A DNA stretch of 64,000 nt from Dehalococcoidia bacterium (GTDB lineage: Bacteria > Chloroflexota > Dehalococcoidia > Lucifugimonadales > Lucifugimonadaceae), in NCBI GenBank assembly GCA_014239735.1, contig JAAZYI010000014.1, positions 1-64,000 on the forward strand. Direction: 5' to 3'. Positions 43,767-51,946 of this stretch are shown here, in pieces (the first letter of the stretch is position 1; the number at the start of each line of letters is the position of its first letter). Made by a program: the position numbers and the translations under genes. The notes under the pieces were generated by a model. The model saw only the letters and a program-made list of their open reading frames with translations. It had not been told where the DNA came from and made no database searches.

Positions 43767-44204
43767 CTAGTTAATTCCCTTTTTTAAGTCTGATGATGAA
43801 ACCCCTTCAGTATAAGGAACATCAATAACTTTTCCTCCCCATTCAGACATAGCTAATATAGCACTTTCTCTAGATTTTTTTTGAGCCCCTTGCTTCCAGT
43901 CATCTCCATGCAAAAAATATTCAAATTTAAATTTCTCTAGATACGGAACAAAATCAATACTTTCAATAGGTATAATTCCTGATACTGATTTTAATTCTGC
44001 CAAAACTTTTAATCTTTCTTGAAATGATAATAATGGGTTGCCTTTATAATTTTTCATAGCACTGTCTGTCATTAATCCAATAATTACAGATCCATATTTC
44101 TTTGCTTCATGAAGTATGTTTATGTGCCCATGATGTATTGGGTCTGCGCACATAGTTACAAATGCAAATGGTCTTTTATTATTTTTTATAAATTCTTCTT
44201 TCAT
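43767..44204 (-). CDS. HxGH cytidylyltransferase, probable 2-hydroxyethylphosphonate activator
   Basis: The 145-residue protein has the TagD/Fom1-type nucleotidyltransferase fold: FVTMCADPIHHGHINILHEA with the HxGH motif near residue 23, and a C-terminal SSSDLKKGI in place of the usual ISTT motif. Glycerol-3-phosphate cytidylyltransferases and the N-terminal domain of fosfomycin enzyme Fom1, which makes CMP-HEP, share this fold. It overlaps the phosphonopyruvate decarboxylase gene by four bases, so I favour cytidylylation of hydroxyethylphosphonate; glycerol-3-phosphate is the alternative and would feed the nearby glycerophosphotransferase. Confidence 0.8.
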   Translation of the reverse strand: MKEEFIKNNKRPFAFVTMCADPIHHGHINILHEAKKYGSVIIGLMTDSAMKNYKGNPLLSFQERLKVLAELKSVSGIIPIESIDFVPYLEKFKFEYFLHGDDWKQGAQKKSRESAILAMSEWGGKVIDVPYTEGVSSSDLKKGIN

Positions 44205-44761
44205 AATATTTTTGATTTAAAATTATTTGTAATTTCAACTGGTAAGTGACTCACTCTTGAAATATCATGCGTATCTTCCATAGAGACATGAATCCTATAT
44301 AAAGAAAGATTATTAATCGAAATATTAATTTCATCTAAATCTCTTTCTTGAAATTGGGGAAAGTCTTTAACTAATTCATATCCTGATGCACTAGCTATCC
44401 TACAAATATCTATATCCTTAGATATTGAAGACTGACTCCCTGTTGATTGATAAGAGTAGTTATCAAGGACTATATGAGTTAAGTTTTTAGGAGAGTAATA
44501 TCCAGTGCATGCAACTGAACCTAAATTCATTAATAGGCTTCCATCTCCATCAAAAATTACCACATTATTTTTGGGATTAGAGATTGCTATTCCAGTTGCA
44601 AAAGAAGTTGCAAGACCCATAGATCCAATCATATAAAAATTAGCTTTCCGATCTTTATATGAATAAATTTCTCTAGAAATCATTCCGGTGGTAGATATAA
44701 CAAGATCGTCATCTTCTAATTTATTCATTATTAATTTTATAGCTTCATTTCTAGTGATCAT
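44201..44761 (-). CDS. Phosphonopyruvate decarboxylase, C-terminal (TPP-binding) subunit
   Basis: The 186 residues form the pyrophosphate-binding half of a ThDP enzyme: FYMIGSMGLATSFATGIAIS, VVIFDGDGSLLMNLGSVACT, then LTHIVLDNYSYQSTGSQ, i.e. the GDG...N cofactor motif in the form seen in phosphonopyruvate decarboxylase. With the gene just upstream it makes one decarboxylase in two chains, like the ComD/ComE type. It converts phosphonopyruvate to phosphonoacetaldehyde, pulling the unfavourable mutase reaction forward. It overlaps the other half by one base. Confidence 0.9.
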   Translation of the reverse strand: MITRNEAIKLIMNKLEDDDLVISTTGMISREIYSYKDRKANFYMIGSMGLATSFATGIAISNPKNNVVIFDGDGSLLMNLGSVACTGYYSPKNLTHIVLDNYSYQSTGSQSSISKDIDICRIASASGYELVKDFPQFQERDLDEINISINNLSLYRIHVSMEDTHDISRVSHLPVEITNNFKSKIL

Positions 44762-45276
44762 TAAAGAATTACTCCTGACTTAATGATTAAAGCTTTGATA
44801 TTTGGTGATTGATCATAAGAGCCTAATTCTGAAATTAGTTTTTTTTCTATTTGTTTAGAGTCCTTTTCGGAATCTTCAAAAGTACAGATCGGGATGCCTA
44901 GCATTTTAAAATATTCCTCAGTCTTCTCCCCCATTATCCAATGTTCTGGAGCATCATTTGGCTTTCCTCCATATCCTCGCCAGCCAATCATTAGTAGGAC
45001 CGGAATATTATAAAGAAGATTAAAAGATGTTAAAGGATTGATAATGTTTCCTATGCCCGAATTTTGCATTAATACACAACAATTTTTATTTGATATAGAG
45101 ATTCCTGATGCTAGGCCAAGTGCAGTATCTTCTCTATTTGCTCGGTAATAATTTATTTCTACATCCTCATCAACTTTATTAAATAATTCTCCAAAAGTTG
45201 AATCGGGGACTCCTGCTACATTATAAAAAGAGTGATTCTTTAATAATTTAATAAAATTATCAGAACTAATACTCAA
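44761..45276 (-). CDS. Phosphonopyruvate decarboxylase, N-terminal subunit
   Basis: The 171 residues form the pyrimidine-binding half: FYNVAGVPDSTFGELFNKV, NREDTALGLASGISISNK with the catalytic Glu region, and LMQNSGIGNIINPLTSFNLL then VLLMIGWRGYGG and APEHWIMG. These last stretches are characteristic of phosphonopyruvate decarboxylases. Most bacteria encode a single chain of about 380 residues; here the two chains total 357, with a one-base overlap. The 5' end overlaps the PEP mutase gene by 11 bases, so the three are cotranslated. Confidence 0.9.
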   Translation of the reverse strand: MSISSDNFIKLLKNHSFYNVAGVPDSTFGELFNKVDEDVEINYYRANREDTALGLASGISISNKNCCVLMQNSGIGNIINPLTSFNLLYNIPVLLMIGWRGYGGKPNDAPEHWIMGEKTEEYFKMLGIPICTFEDSEKDSKQIEKKLISELGSYDQSPNIKALIIKSGVIL

Positions 45277-46927
45277 TGCCTAGTTCCTCTTCTGCCATTC
45301 TAAAATCTTCCTTGGTATGCAGTTCAATCCATCCGCCGTCAAATTCCATAGAATTTATTTTTATTCCTTTTTTGATCATGAAATTTAATACATCTATTAG
45401 TAATCCTTCTGAGGAACCCATGTCGCTCATCATTGAAAATGATTGCTTTAAATCCTTTATTCCTTTTGGTGAAAAATAAGCTATGCCAATAAATTCAGCT
45501 TCTGCAGATTCGATATCAAGATTTTTTCCAAGTCTTGAAATTTGATGTAATTCTGACATTTTCAGTTGGCGTCTATTGCTTGAGGATTTTTTTTCAGAAT
45601 ATGAAACTAACTCTAACTTCTTATCAACATTATGTTTGTGATATCTATAAGAAGAATCTGCAGCAATGACGATATCTTCTTTGCTAGAAATTAGACTAGA
45701 AATAATTTTTTCATTAAATAATATATCTCCATATGTTATTAGGGCATGATCATTTAAATATTTATCAGCTGACATAATGGAATGGAGTAATTTTTTTTCC
45801 TCTGGAAAATTAGATTCAATAATCTTGGCGCCCGAATTTTGAATATCTTCAAATTTATCTAAATCATTAACAGTCATAACAATATTTTCTATCCCAACTT
45901 TCTTTAAAGTTTCGATTTGATGGTATGCAAGAGGTTTACCGGAAATATTTACAAGCGATCTAGGCTTGTCATCATCTGATTGATTTCCAGCAGACGCTAT
46001 TATTGCAGATATATTTGGTGTTTTTTCTGAATCCCTCTCAAGTATTTTGTCATAACCAACAGCAGAAAAAAGTTCTTTGACTGAAGCTATATTTTCATCT
46101 GATTCTAAACTTCTTCCAGATTCAGAAATCAATTTTGCTGTATCAAGCATAGATTGGAATGATGCCCTGCTCAAATGATTTGCGTGTATTATTATATCTA
46201 CCCCGAGATCTATCAATTCTTTATCAGAAATTGAATTATAAGTAGTTGGCACAGCTATTAAATAAGGCCTTCTTCCAAGTTTTGAGCATAGTGCTTCATA
46301 TTTCGGAATGAATTCAATTATTTCATCAGGAGTTTTTAGTTTTGAGTGGATCATAATTCCGTCTATGCCAGAATTAATATACTTTTCAGTTCTAGACATG
46401 GTCTCTTCCATTCCTAAACCTGCAATCAAGCTTTCAAGCCTAGCAATTATTAAAAAGTCAGAAGTAGATTTAGTATTCATTCCAATTAATAATTTTTTAG
46501 AAAAAGTATCAGGATCTTCCATGCCTGCCCCAACAGTTCCTCCGAAACTATTCCTCTTAGGAAATATTTTATCTTCAACAATTACTGCAGAAACCCCTTG
46601 ATTTTCTAATCTTTTAACTAGGAATCTAAAATTATCTTCGTCGCCTCCAGTATCTCCATCAACTATCATTGGCTTCGTTGTTACATTTAATATTTCCTCA
46701 ATAGTGTGAAGCCTGCTTTCATTGCTAACAATAGATGCATCCGGTAATCCTTTGCTTGCAGAATCAGTAAGGCTGCTTTCCCATACAAAATCAAATTCTG
46801 ACTTTTCTACAACTATTCCACTAAGTCCACTGTGAGCTTCTAATCCCACAGCATTCCCTTTTTTTTCTAAAATTTTTTTTAACGAAGAAATCCTGTCTCC
46901 AGGAAGTCTTTTTGCTTCGAAAGTCAT
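45266..46927 (-). CDS. PEP mutase fused to a C-terminal nucleotidyltransferase
   Basis: Residues 1 to about 290 are PEP phosphomutase, which forms the C-P bond of phosphonopyruvate. The diagnostic motif EDKIFPKRNSFGG is intact, with IVDGDTGGDEDNF and RLESLIAGLGMEE. Residues about 310-553 are a MobA/PntC-like nucleotidyltransferase (AIIASAGNQSDDDKPRSLV, ITYGDILFNEK, DGGWIELHTKEDF), although the LxxGxG loop is changed to ASAGNQ. Such domains cytidylylate phosphonates. The gene probably begins the cluster: 92 gene-free bases separate it from the upstream reductase. Confidence 0.93.
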   Translation of the reverse strand: MTFEAKRLPGDRISSLKKILEKKGNAVGLEAHSGLSGIVVEKSEFDFVWESSLTDSASKGLPDASIVSNESRLHTIEEILNVTTKPMIVDGDTGGDEDNFRFLVKRLENQGVSAVIVEDKIFPKRNSFGGTVGAGMEDPDTFSKKLLIGMNTKSTSDFLIIARLESLIAGLGMEETMSRTEKYINSGIDGIMIHSKLKTPDEIIEFIPKYEALCSKLGRRPYLIAVPTTYNSISDKELIDLGVDIIIHANHLSRASFQSMLDTAKLISESGRSLESDENIASVKELFSAVGYDKILERDSEKTPNISAIIASAGNQSDDDKPRSLVNISGKPLAYHQIETLKKVGIENIVMTVNDLDKFEDIQNSGAKIIESNFPEEKKLLHSIMSADKYLNDHALITYGDILFNEKIISSLISSKEDIVIAADSSYRYHKHNVDKKLELVSYSEKKSSSNRRQLKMSELHQISRLGKNLDIESAEAEFIGIAYFSPKGIKDLKQSFSMMSDMGSSEGLLIDVLNFMIKKGIKINSMEFDGGWIELHTKEDFRMAEEELGIEY

Positions 46928-47019
46928 ATAAATAAAAACTATAATATTTTTGGTAAAATTCTAAGAGAAATTATACACACATTTAAATATAAAGGATAAA
47001 AATTTAAAGCCAGGCTAAA

Positions 47020-48171
47020 TTAGGAATTTTTCACCCTATTTATAGACTTTTCTATTATGTGATTTATGTCCTCTATTTCAGCTTTAAATGGATTATTATT
47101 TGCCCTTGAAGAGTTAATAGTTAAAGGTAAAATTTTATTTAGGCTTCTTTCCAATATTGGGATAAAAAATTGCAATTGTTTTTCAAAGTTTATTTTCTTA
47201 AATAAATCTTCAACTTCGTTAATCAAATCTTTTGAGTAAATATGATTGGTTGCTTTTAAGGTATTTTTTAAAAATTTATCATTATCTTTAGAATTAAATC
47301 TTATAGTCTCAATTAGAGTTAATCCGCACGCTAGTCCATGAGGTATCCCTATCAACGCAGTTAAAGGATATGAAATTGAATGACATAAAGTAGTGTTGGC
47401 TTTAGATATAGATATTCCACTTAAGTAGCTAGATATCAACATAGATAGCCTAGATTCTTCGTTTTGAGGGCTATTTATAGTATTAACTAAATTATCTTTC
47501 AGTATTTGGTAGCCCAACTTAGCAGATTTAGCAGAGAATTTATCTGCCTTATTGCTCCATGTTGATTCTAATAATTGGCATAGGGCATCAATTCCAGTTG
47601 TAATTGTTATTTGATTTGGAAGATATAAAGATAGTTCAGGATCTAAGATGATCGTTCTATTCAATTTATTAGAGACTATTGAATATTTTAATCCTTTTGA
47701 TTTATCCCAAATTGTTGAAAATTGAGTTGTCTCTGCCCCAGTACCAGCTGTTGATGGAACACAAATTGTTTTGATTTTTTCATCTAGTTCAGAAAGATTA
47801 GATTTTTCTAAGGCATCTAGTGCAGTTTTTATGTTATTGCTTAGCATTAACGACAGGATTTTTGCTGTGTCTATAACACTTCCTCCTCCCACAGCAATTA
47901 GAGTAATTTCATCATTCTTTTCTATTATTTTCTTATATATCGGATAAATTTCTTTAAGTGAATTATCTATAGAGTGAAAAGTAGGTTCTTCCTTTACTTC
48001 TAATACTTTCTCAGAATTAATACTTGATATATATTTTTTACAACTTTTACTAGTAATTATTAATGTTTTAGTTAAATTTTTTTGTAAGTTTTTTTTATAT
48101 TTAGACCATTCATTAAGACCAATTTTTACATTAGTTCCCTCTTTAATATATTCGTCTATATTGACTGTCAT
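47020..48171 (-). CDS. Iron-containing alcohol dehydrogenase, probable phosphonoacetaldehyde reductase
   Basis: The 383 residues are a group III alcohol dehydrogenase: IAVGGGSVIDTAKIL for NAD(P), VPSTAGTGAETTQFSTIWDK, and the metal region TGIDALCQLLESTWS, CHSISYPLTALIGIPHGLAC. The ETTQFSTIWD/KYSI stretch resembles phosphonoacetaldehyde reductases such as PhpC, which make 2-hydroxyethylphosphonate. It lies directly upstream of PEP mutase and phosphonopyruvate decarboxylase, and no aminotransferase is present. I therefore favour hydroxyethylphosphonate over aminoethylphosphonate as the product. Confidence 0.85.
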   Translation of the reverse strand: MTVNIDEYIKEGTNVKIGLNEWSKYKKNLQKNLTKTLIITSKSCKKYISSINSEKVLEVKEEPTFHSIDNSLKEIYPIYKKIIEKNDEITLIAVGGGSVIDTAKILSLMLSNNIKTALDALEKSNLSELDEKIKTICVPSTAGTGAETTQFSTIWDKSKGLKYSIVSNKLNRTIILDPELSLYLPNQITITTGIDALCQLLESTWSNKADKFSAKSAKLGYQILKDNLVNTINSPQNEESRLSMLISSYLSGISISKANTTLCHSISYPLTALIGIPHGLACGLTLIETIRFNSKDNDKFLKNTLKATNHIYSKDLINEVEDLFKKINFEKQLQFFIPILERSLNKILPLTINSSRANNNPFKAEIEDINHIIEKSINRVKNS

Positions 48172-48173
48172 GT

Positions 48174-49235
48174 TTATTCGTCTTCGGCTCTTTCAACCAA
48201 GGCCTTCATGTAGCCTATTGCAAATGCAGTTGCTGTTCTATTAGCTACGCCATATTTATCTTCTTTATGATGCCAATGAGGATCTTTTGAGCCTCGATCT
48301 TCAAGTGAGCCCATTGTTGGATTATGATCAGGTATTATTATCCCATCAAAATCAACTTCTTTTAGTACTTTTACAATCTTATACATATCCATATAGCCAT
48401 CGTCCAAAAAGGTTTCTTTAAAATGAGGAAGTGGCTTATCAACATTCCTAAAATGAATCTTGAATAATTTATTTTGATCTCCAAAATATTTTGCCATTTG
48501 GGTAACATTTTTTTCTGTCGTATCTCCACCTTCTAGCCAAGTTCCAGCACACAAACAAATTCCTATGTTAGGGCTATCTGCAATTTCTAAAGCTCTTTGA
48601 TACCCACTAAATGTACTAAATATGCAACGAGGAACTCCGCCCAGTTTTAGTCCAGGAGGATCGTCAGGATGAATTCCTACTTTTACTCCTGACTCTTCTA
48701 TAGTTGGTTTTACGGCTTTTATATAATATTCGAAATTTTCCCATAATTCCTCTTCAGAATATTCTCTTGAATGGGTTAATTTCCCTTTTGAAATAGTCCT
48801 TGGCCCTTTTCTATCGTTAATGTAAAAAGTTTCAGCATCTACATCAAATGCTCTTCCAAGAGCCCCTCCTCTTGTTGGTTCTTTTGCTGTACTCCAAACT
48901 CCACTAGCCATGTGTGCGTAAGTAGAATAAAAAATTCCTGCTTTACTTAAATCTTTAATATAATTTTTATAATCTTCAATTACCCGATTTCTATCGTTTA
49001 AGTTTAAAACTAAAGAATCATGGTTATGTATACTTGAATTTCCAAATCCATATATTTTTAGATTGTGAGGCTCAAATATCTCTCTCTGTTTCATAAAAAA
49101 GTCATAATTTGCCTCTCCTCTTCCAGCAAATAAAGTTACATAATCTAGTCCTAATTCTTTTATAAACTCTATATCTTCCTCTGAAGGATTTGGGGTTACT
49201 TGTGCTGCAATTTTTATTTTCGATTTATTTGTCAT
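48174..49235 (-). CDS. Mannonate dehydratase-like TIM-barrel enzyme
   Basis: The 353 residues resemble UxuA, which dehydrates D-mannonate to 2-keto-3-deoxygluconate, or a related sugar isomerase. Visible metal and substrate segments are GVKVGIHPDDPPGLKLGGVP, NIGICLCAGTWLEGG, IHFRNVDKPLPHFKETF, and GIIIPDHNPTMGS. The N-terminus KIAAQVTPNPSEEDIEFIKE is typical. It is two bases upstream of the reductase gene on the same strand; the functional link to phosphonate synthesis is not obvious and may be only operonic. Confidence 0.8.
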   Translation of the reverse strand: MTNKSKIKIAAQVTPNPSEEDIEFIKELGLDYVTLFAGRGEANYDFFMKQREIFEPHNLKIYGFGNSSIHNHDSLVLNLNDRNRVIEDYKNYIKDLSKAGIFYSTYAHMASGVWSTAKEPTRGGALGRAFDVDAETFYINDRKGPRTISKGKLTHSREYSEEELWENFEYYIKAVKPTIEESGVKVGIHPDDPPGLKLGGVPRCIFSTFSGYQRALEIADSPNIGICLCAGTWLEGGDTTEKNVTQMAKYFGDQNKLFKIHFRNVDKPLPHFKETFLDDGYMDMYKIVKVLKEVDFDGIIIPDHNPTMGSLEDRGSKDPHWHHKEDKYGVANRTATAFAIGYMKALVERAEDE

Positions 49236-49297
49236 TTTTTATTAAATAAATTTTGAGTGGTAAAATGCGTTTATAAATTGTATTTTGGGGGATATTT

Positions 49298-49882
49298 ATG
49301 AGAATTACAATGTCGTTTATATTATTTCTTTTATTAACAGTCTTAATTGCATGTGGAGGCGAAGAAAGCTCAGAAGTTCCTTTCGCACAGATTAATCAAT
49401 CAGAAAAGATTTATACCTTAGAAGATGTGAAAAGTTTAGGTTTTAAAAAAGGTAAAACTTACAAGGTTAAAGATTTGAAAGATGCAGAGAGTGCATATTT
49501 TGGTTTTTATAAGAAACCCGGATCAAAAGACGCTATAGATTATGAACTTAGATTTTATCCAGATCATGATATAGCTATTTCTTCAGGGCTAGAAATAGCT
49601 AAAGAAAGAGTTGGTCCTTATGCAAAACTAAAAAAAGACGAGGCTTCTTGGACTGAAGGTTTAAAAGATGCAAGGGTGTGTGGCGGAAATGGAGGTGGAG
49701 TTAATACTGGAGGAGTTGGTGCTGCTGGCGATCATGGAGCAGGTAGTTGCTCTTCACCGAAATATAATGAATTTTTTGTAATTGGTAATATGATTGTTTT
49801 GTGCCAAGGTGAGAATGAAACTGAATCTAGGATACATTGCGTTGACCTTCTTTCATTGATTCAAGGCACTAAAGTTGAATGA
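49298..49882 (+). CDS. Lipoprotein of the four-gene paralogous family
   Basis: The 194-residue protein has a lipoprotein signal (FILFLLLTVLIACGG). The mature part shows the full family pattern: IYTLEDVKSLGFKKGKTYKV, SAYFGFYKKPG, YELRFYPDHDIAISSG, EASWTEGLKDARVCGGNGGG, a Gly-rich loop of about 20 residues, PKYNEFFVIGNMIVLCQG and a late Cys. Conserved cysteines may pair. Function unknown; surface location is likely. It overlaps the next gene (DUF805) by eight bases. Confidence 0.75.
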   Translation: MRITMSFILFLLLTVLIACGGEESSEVPFAQINQSEKIYTLEDVKSLGFKKGKTYKVKDLKDAESAYFGFYKKPGSKDAIDYELRFYPDHDIAISSGLEIAKERVGPYAKLKKDEASWTEGLKDARVCGGNGGGVNTGGVGAAGDHGAGSCSSPKYNEFFVIGNMIVLCQGENETESRIHCVDLLSLIQGTKVE

Positions 49883-50357
49883 TTTTTTTAAACAAATAAA
49901 AATAGTCTTATTGAAAAAACCTTTTGATTTTTCAGGCAGAGCATCTAAAAAAGAATATTGGAGTTTTTGGTTTTTTACACAATTAACATCTTTAATTTTG
50001 TTAATTGTGTCTCTTAGAGCAAAACCATTAGTTATATTTTTTATTATTTATATCTTAATACTTTTAATACCTTCTTTGGCCGTTACTGTAAGAAGATTGC
50101 ATGATGTGAATAAGAGTTCCTTATGGCTTATTGGGTTTGGCCCTTTTGTGCTTATAGCCTATATGTCAATTTTTTTATTATCTTTAATTGCTCCAGGCAA
50201 TCAAACTTCAGCCCAAATGGATATCTTTCAAATTCTCTTAATTATGACATATATATTTGGTATATTTGCAACCGCATTGTGGTATTGCTTCCCAATATTT
50301 ATGTTTCTAGTGCAGGAAGGGGACCAAGAAGAAAATCGCTTTGGACCAAATGAATAA
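49875..50357 (+). CDS. DUF805-family membrane protein
   Basis: A 160-residue protein with the DUF805 hallmark FDFSGRASKKEYWSFWFFTQ near the N-terminus, followed by four hydrophobic helices and the conserved TVRRLHDVNKSSLWLI loop. The start is a TTG overlapping the upstream lipoprotein stop. The function of DUF805 is unknown. The position between two paralogous lipoproteins suggests a shared unit. Confidence 0.88.
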   Translation: MNDFFKQIKIVLLKKPFDFSGRASKKEYWSFWFFTQLTSLILLIVSLRAKPLVIFFIIYILILLIPSLAVTVRRLHDVNKSSLWLIGFGPFVLIAYMSIFLLSLIAPGNQTSAQMDIFQILLIMTYIFGIFATALWYCFPIFMFLVQEGDQEENRFGPNE

Positions 50358-50402
50358 AATAAAAAAATGTAAAATAACTTAAATAACTAGGAGAAAGTAA
50401 AA

Positions 50403-50984
50403 ATGAAAAACATATATAAAACGATTTCAATAACTTTATTACTTTTATCAATCATAGGCTGCTCATCTGGGGGAAGTAGTGATGACAGCAGTGCTATAGG
50501 AGTTGGAAAAATTGTAACTAGTGATGTTATTTACAGCCTTGATGATTTTACTGGATCTCCAGTTAAGTTTAAGAAATTAAAGGAGTATTCTGTTGAAGAA
50601 TTAACTTATGCAAAAAACGTATTTTATGGATTTAGAAAGTTCGAAGATCCTATAGATTATGAAATTAGATTTTTTGATTCTCATGAAGATGCATTAAATG
50701 GTGAAGCTTTGGTTAGAGAAAGAGCCGGGACTAAAGAAGAAATAAAACTCGACAAAGATGAAGCTATTTTCACAGAAGGCTTAAAAGATGTAAGGCATTG
50801 TTTTGGGGAGTCCCAAGGAGAAGGAGGAGTTGCAGGTGGTGGAGCTGGTATAGGAGGTCATTGTATAAATTCTAAATATAGAAATTATGTAATTCAAGGT
50901 AATTTCATATTACTTTGTCAGGGAATGGATCTTAGTGCATCTATGAAGAACTGTGATAATTTATTGTCTCTTTTAGAGAAATAA
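50403..50984 (+). CDS. Lipoprotein of the four-gene paralogous family
   Basis: The 193-residue protein has signal and lipobox ITLLLLSIIGCSS and a good AGGAG ribosome-binding site. It is closest to the gene at 49298: VIYSLDDFTGSPVKFKKLKE, NVFYGFRKFEDP, YEIRFFDSHEDALNG, EAIFTEGLKDVRHCFG, a Gly-rich stretch, SKYRNYVIQGNFILLCQGMD and NCDNLLSLL. The first residues after the lipid Cys are Ser/Asp-rich, like a surface spacer. Function unknown. Confidence 0.75.
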   Translation: MKNIYKTISITLLLLSIIGCSSGGSSDDSSAIGVGKIVTSDVIYSLDDFTGSPVKFKKLKEYSVEELTYAKNVFYGFRKFEDPIDYEIRFFDSHEDALNGEALVRERAGTKEEIKLDKDEAIFTEGLKDVRHCFGESQGEGGVAGGGAGIGGHCINSKYRNYVIQGNFILLCQGMDLSASMKNCDNLLSLLEK

Positions 50985-51081
50985 AGTCAAAAGTCTTGCT
51001 GAAATTTTTTTTACGTGGATAATTAGGTTAGGAGAGTTTAAATAAAGCGTCTTTTTAAACCTAAATTAGCGGAGGTCACAT

Positions 51082-51945
51082 ATGCATCCATTTAATTATT
51101 ATGCTCCAGAGACAGTTAATGAAGCTATTGAAATACTAAATAAGTATGGAGATAAAGCTAAATGTCTTGCAGGCGGAACCGATGTTCTTGTTCAAGCTCG
51201 AGGGGAAAAGTTTGAACTTGATGCCATCGTCGATATAAAAAAGATTCCTCAGCTCACTAAACTAGAATGGACTGATTCTCATTTGATTGTTGGGGCGGCC
51301 ACTCCATGCCATGTATTGTATGAAGATTCTAAAGTTTGCGAAGTTTTTCCTGGAATAGTTGATTCAGCTTTTCTAATAGGAGGCATTCAAATCCAATCAA
51401 GGGCCAGCTTGGGAGGGAATTTATGCAATGCTTCTCCAAGCGCTGATGCAATTTGCTCTTTAATTGTTCATGAAGTTATCTGTGAAATTGCTGGACCTAA
51501 AGGAACAAGAGAAATTCCAGTTGAAGATATGTGCACAGGACCTGGCAAGAATGCATTAACAAATGGTGAATTTTTAGTTTCTTTGAAGATCCCACTAAAA
51601 AATAGTGAATTTTCTGCTTCTTATGAAAGATTTATTCCTAGGAATGAGATGGATATAGCAGTTGCCGCAGTTGCCTCTTCTATTGAATTAAGTAATGGGA
51701 AAGTATCATCTTGCAGAGTTGCATTAGCTGCTGTAGGACCAACACCAATATTTGCAAAAGAAGCTTCAGAATTATTAGTTGGCAAAGAACCAACAGATGA
51801 GAATATAAGAAAAGTTTCTGAAAAAGCTAAAGATATTGCTAGCCCCATTGCTGATATGAGAGGAACAATCGAACATAGAAAAGATTTAATTGAAGTTCTT
51901 ACTAGAAGAACTATAGAAAAAGCGCTAGAAAGAGCAGGAGGATAA
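51082..51945 (+). CDS. Molybdenum hydroxylase, FAD-binding (medium) subunit
   Basis: The medium subunit of a three-chain xanthine dehydrogenase-family enzyme binds FAD and passes electrons onward. The 287 residues have the FAD loops CLAGGTDVLVQARG and GGIQIQSRASLGGNLCNASP, then YERFIPRNEMDIAVAAVASS. A GGAGG-like site (GCGGAGG) precedes the ATG. It is followed after one base by the iron-sulphur subunit and then the catalytic subunit, the usual M-S-L order. The large subunit motif shows it is not a classical CO dehydrogenase. Confidence 0.93.
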   Translation: MHPFNYYAPETVNEAIEILNKYGDKAKCLAGGTDVLVQARGEKFELDAIVDIKKIPQLTKLEWTDSHLIVGAATPCHVLYEDSKVCEVFPGIVDSAFLIGGIQIQSRASLGGNLCNASPSADAICSLIVHEVICEIAGPKGTREIPVEDMCTGPGKNALTNGEFLVSLKIPLKNSEFSASYERFIPRNEMDIAVAAVASSIELSNGKVSSCRVALAAVGPTPIFAKEASELLVGKEPTDENIRKVSEKAKDIASPIADMRGTIEHRKDLIEVLTRRTIEKALERAGG

Positions 51946-51946
51946 A

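Noticed and set aside
43767-48171. Aminoethylphosphonate biosynthesis
   Set aside because: There is no aminotransferase in the cluster; the alcohol dehydrogenase points to hydroxyethylphosphonate instead.
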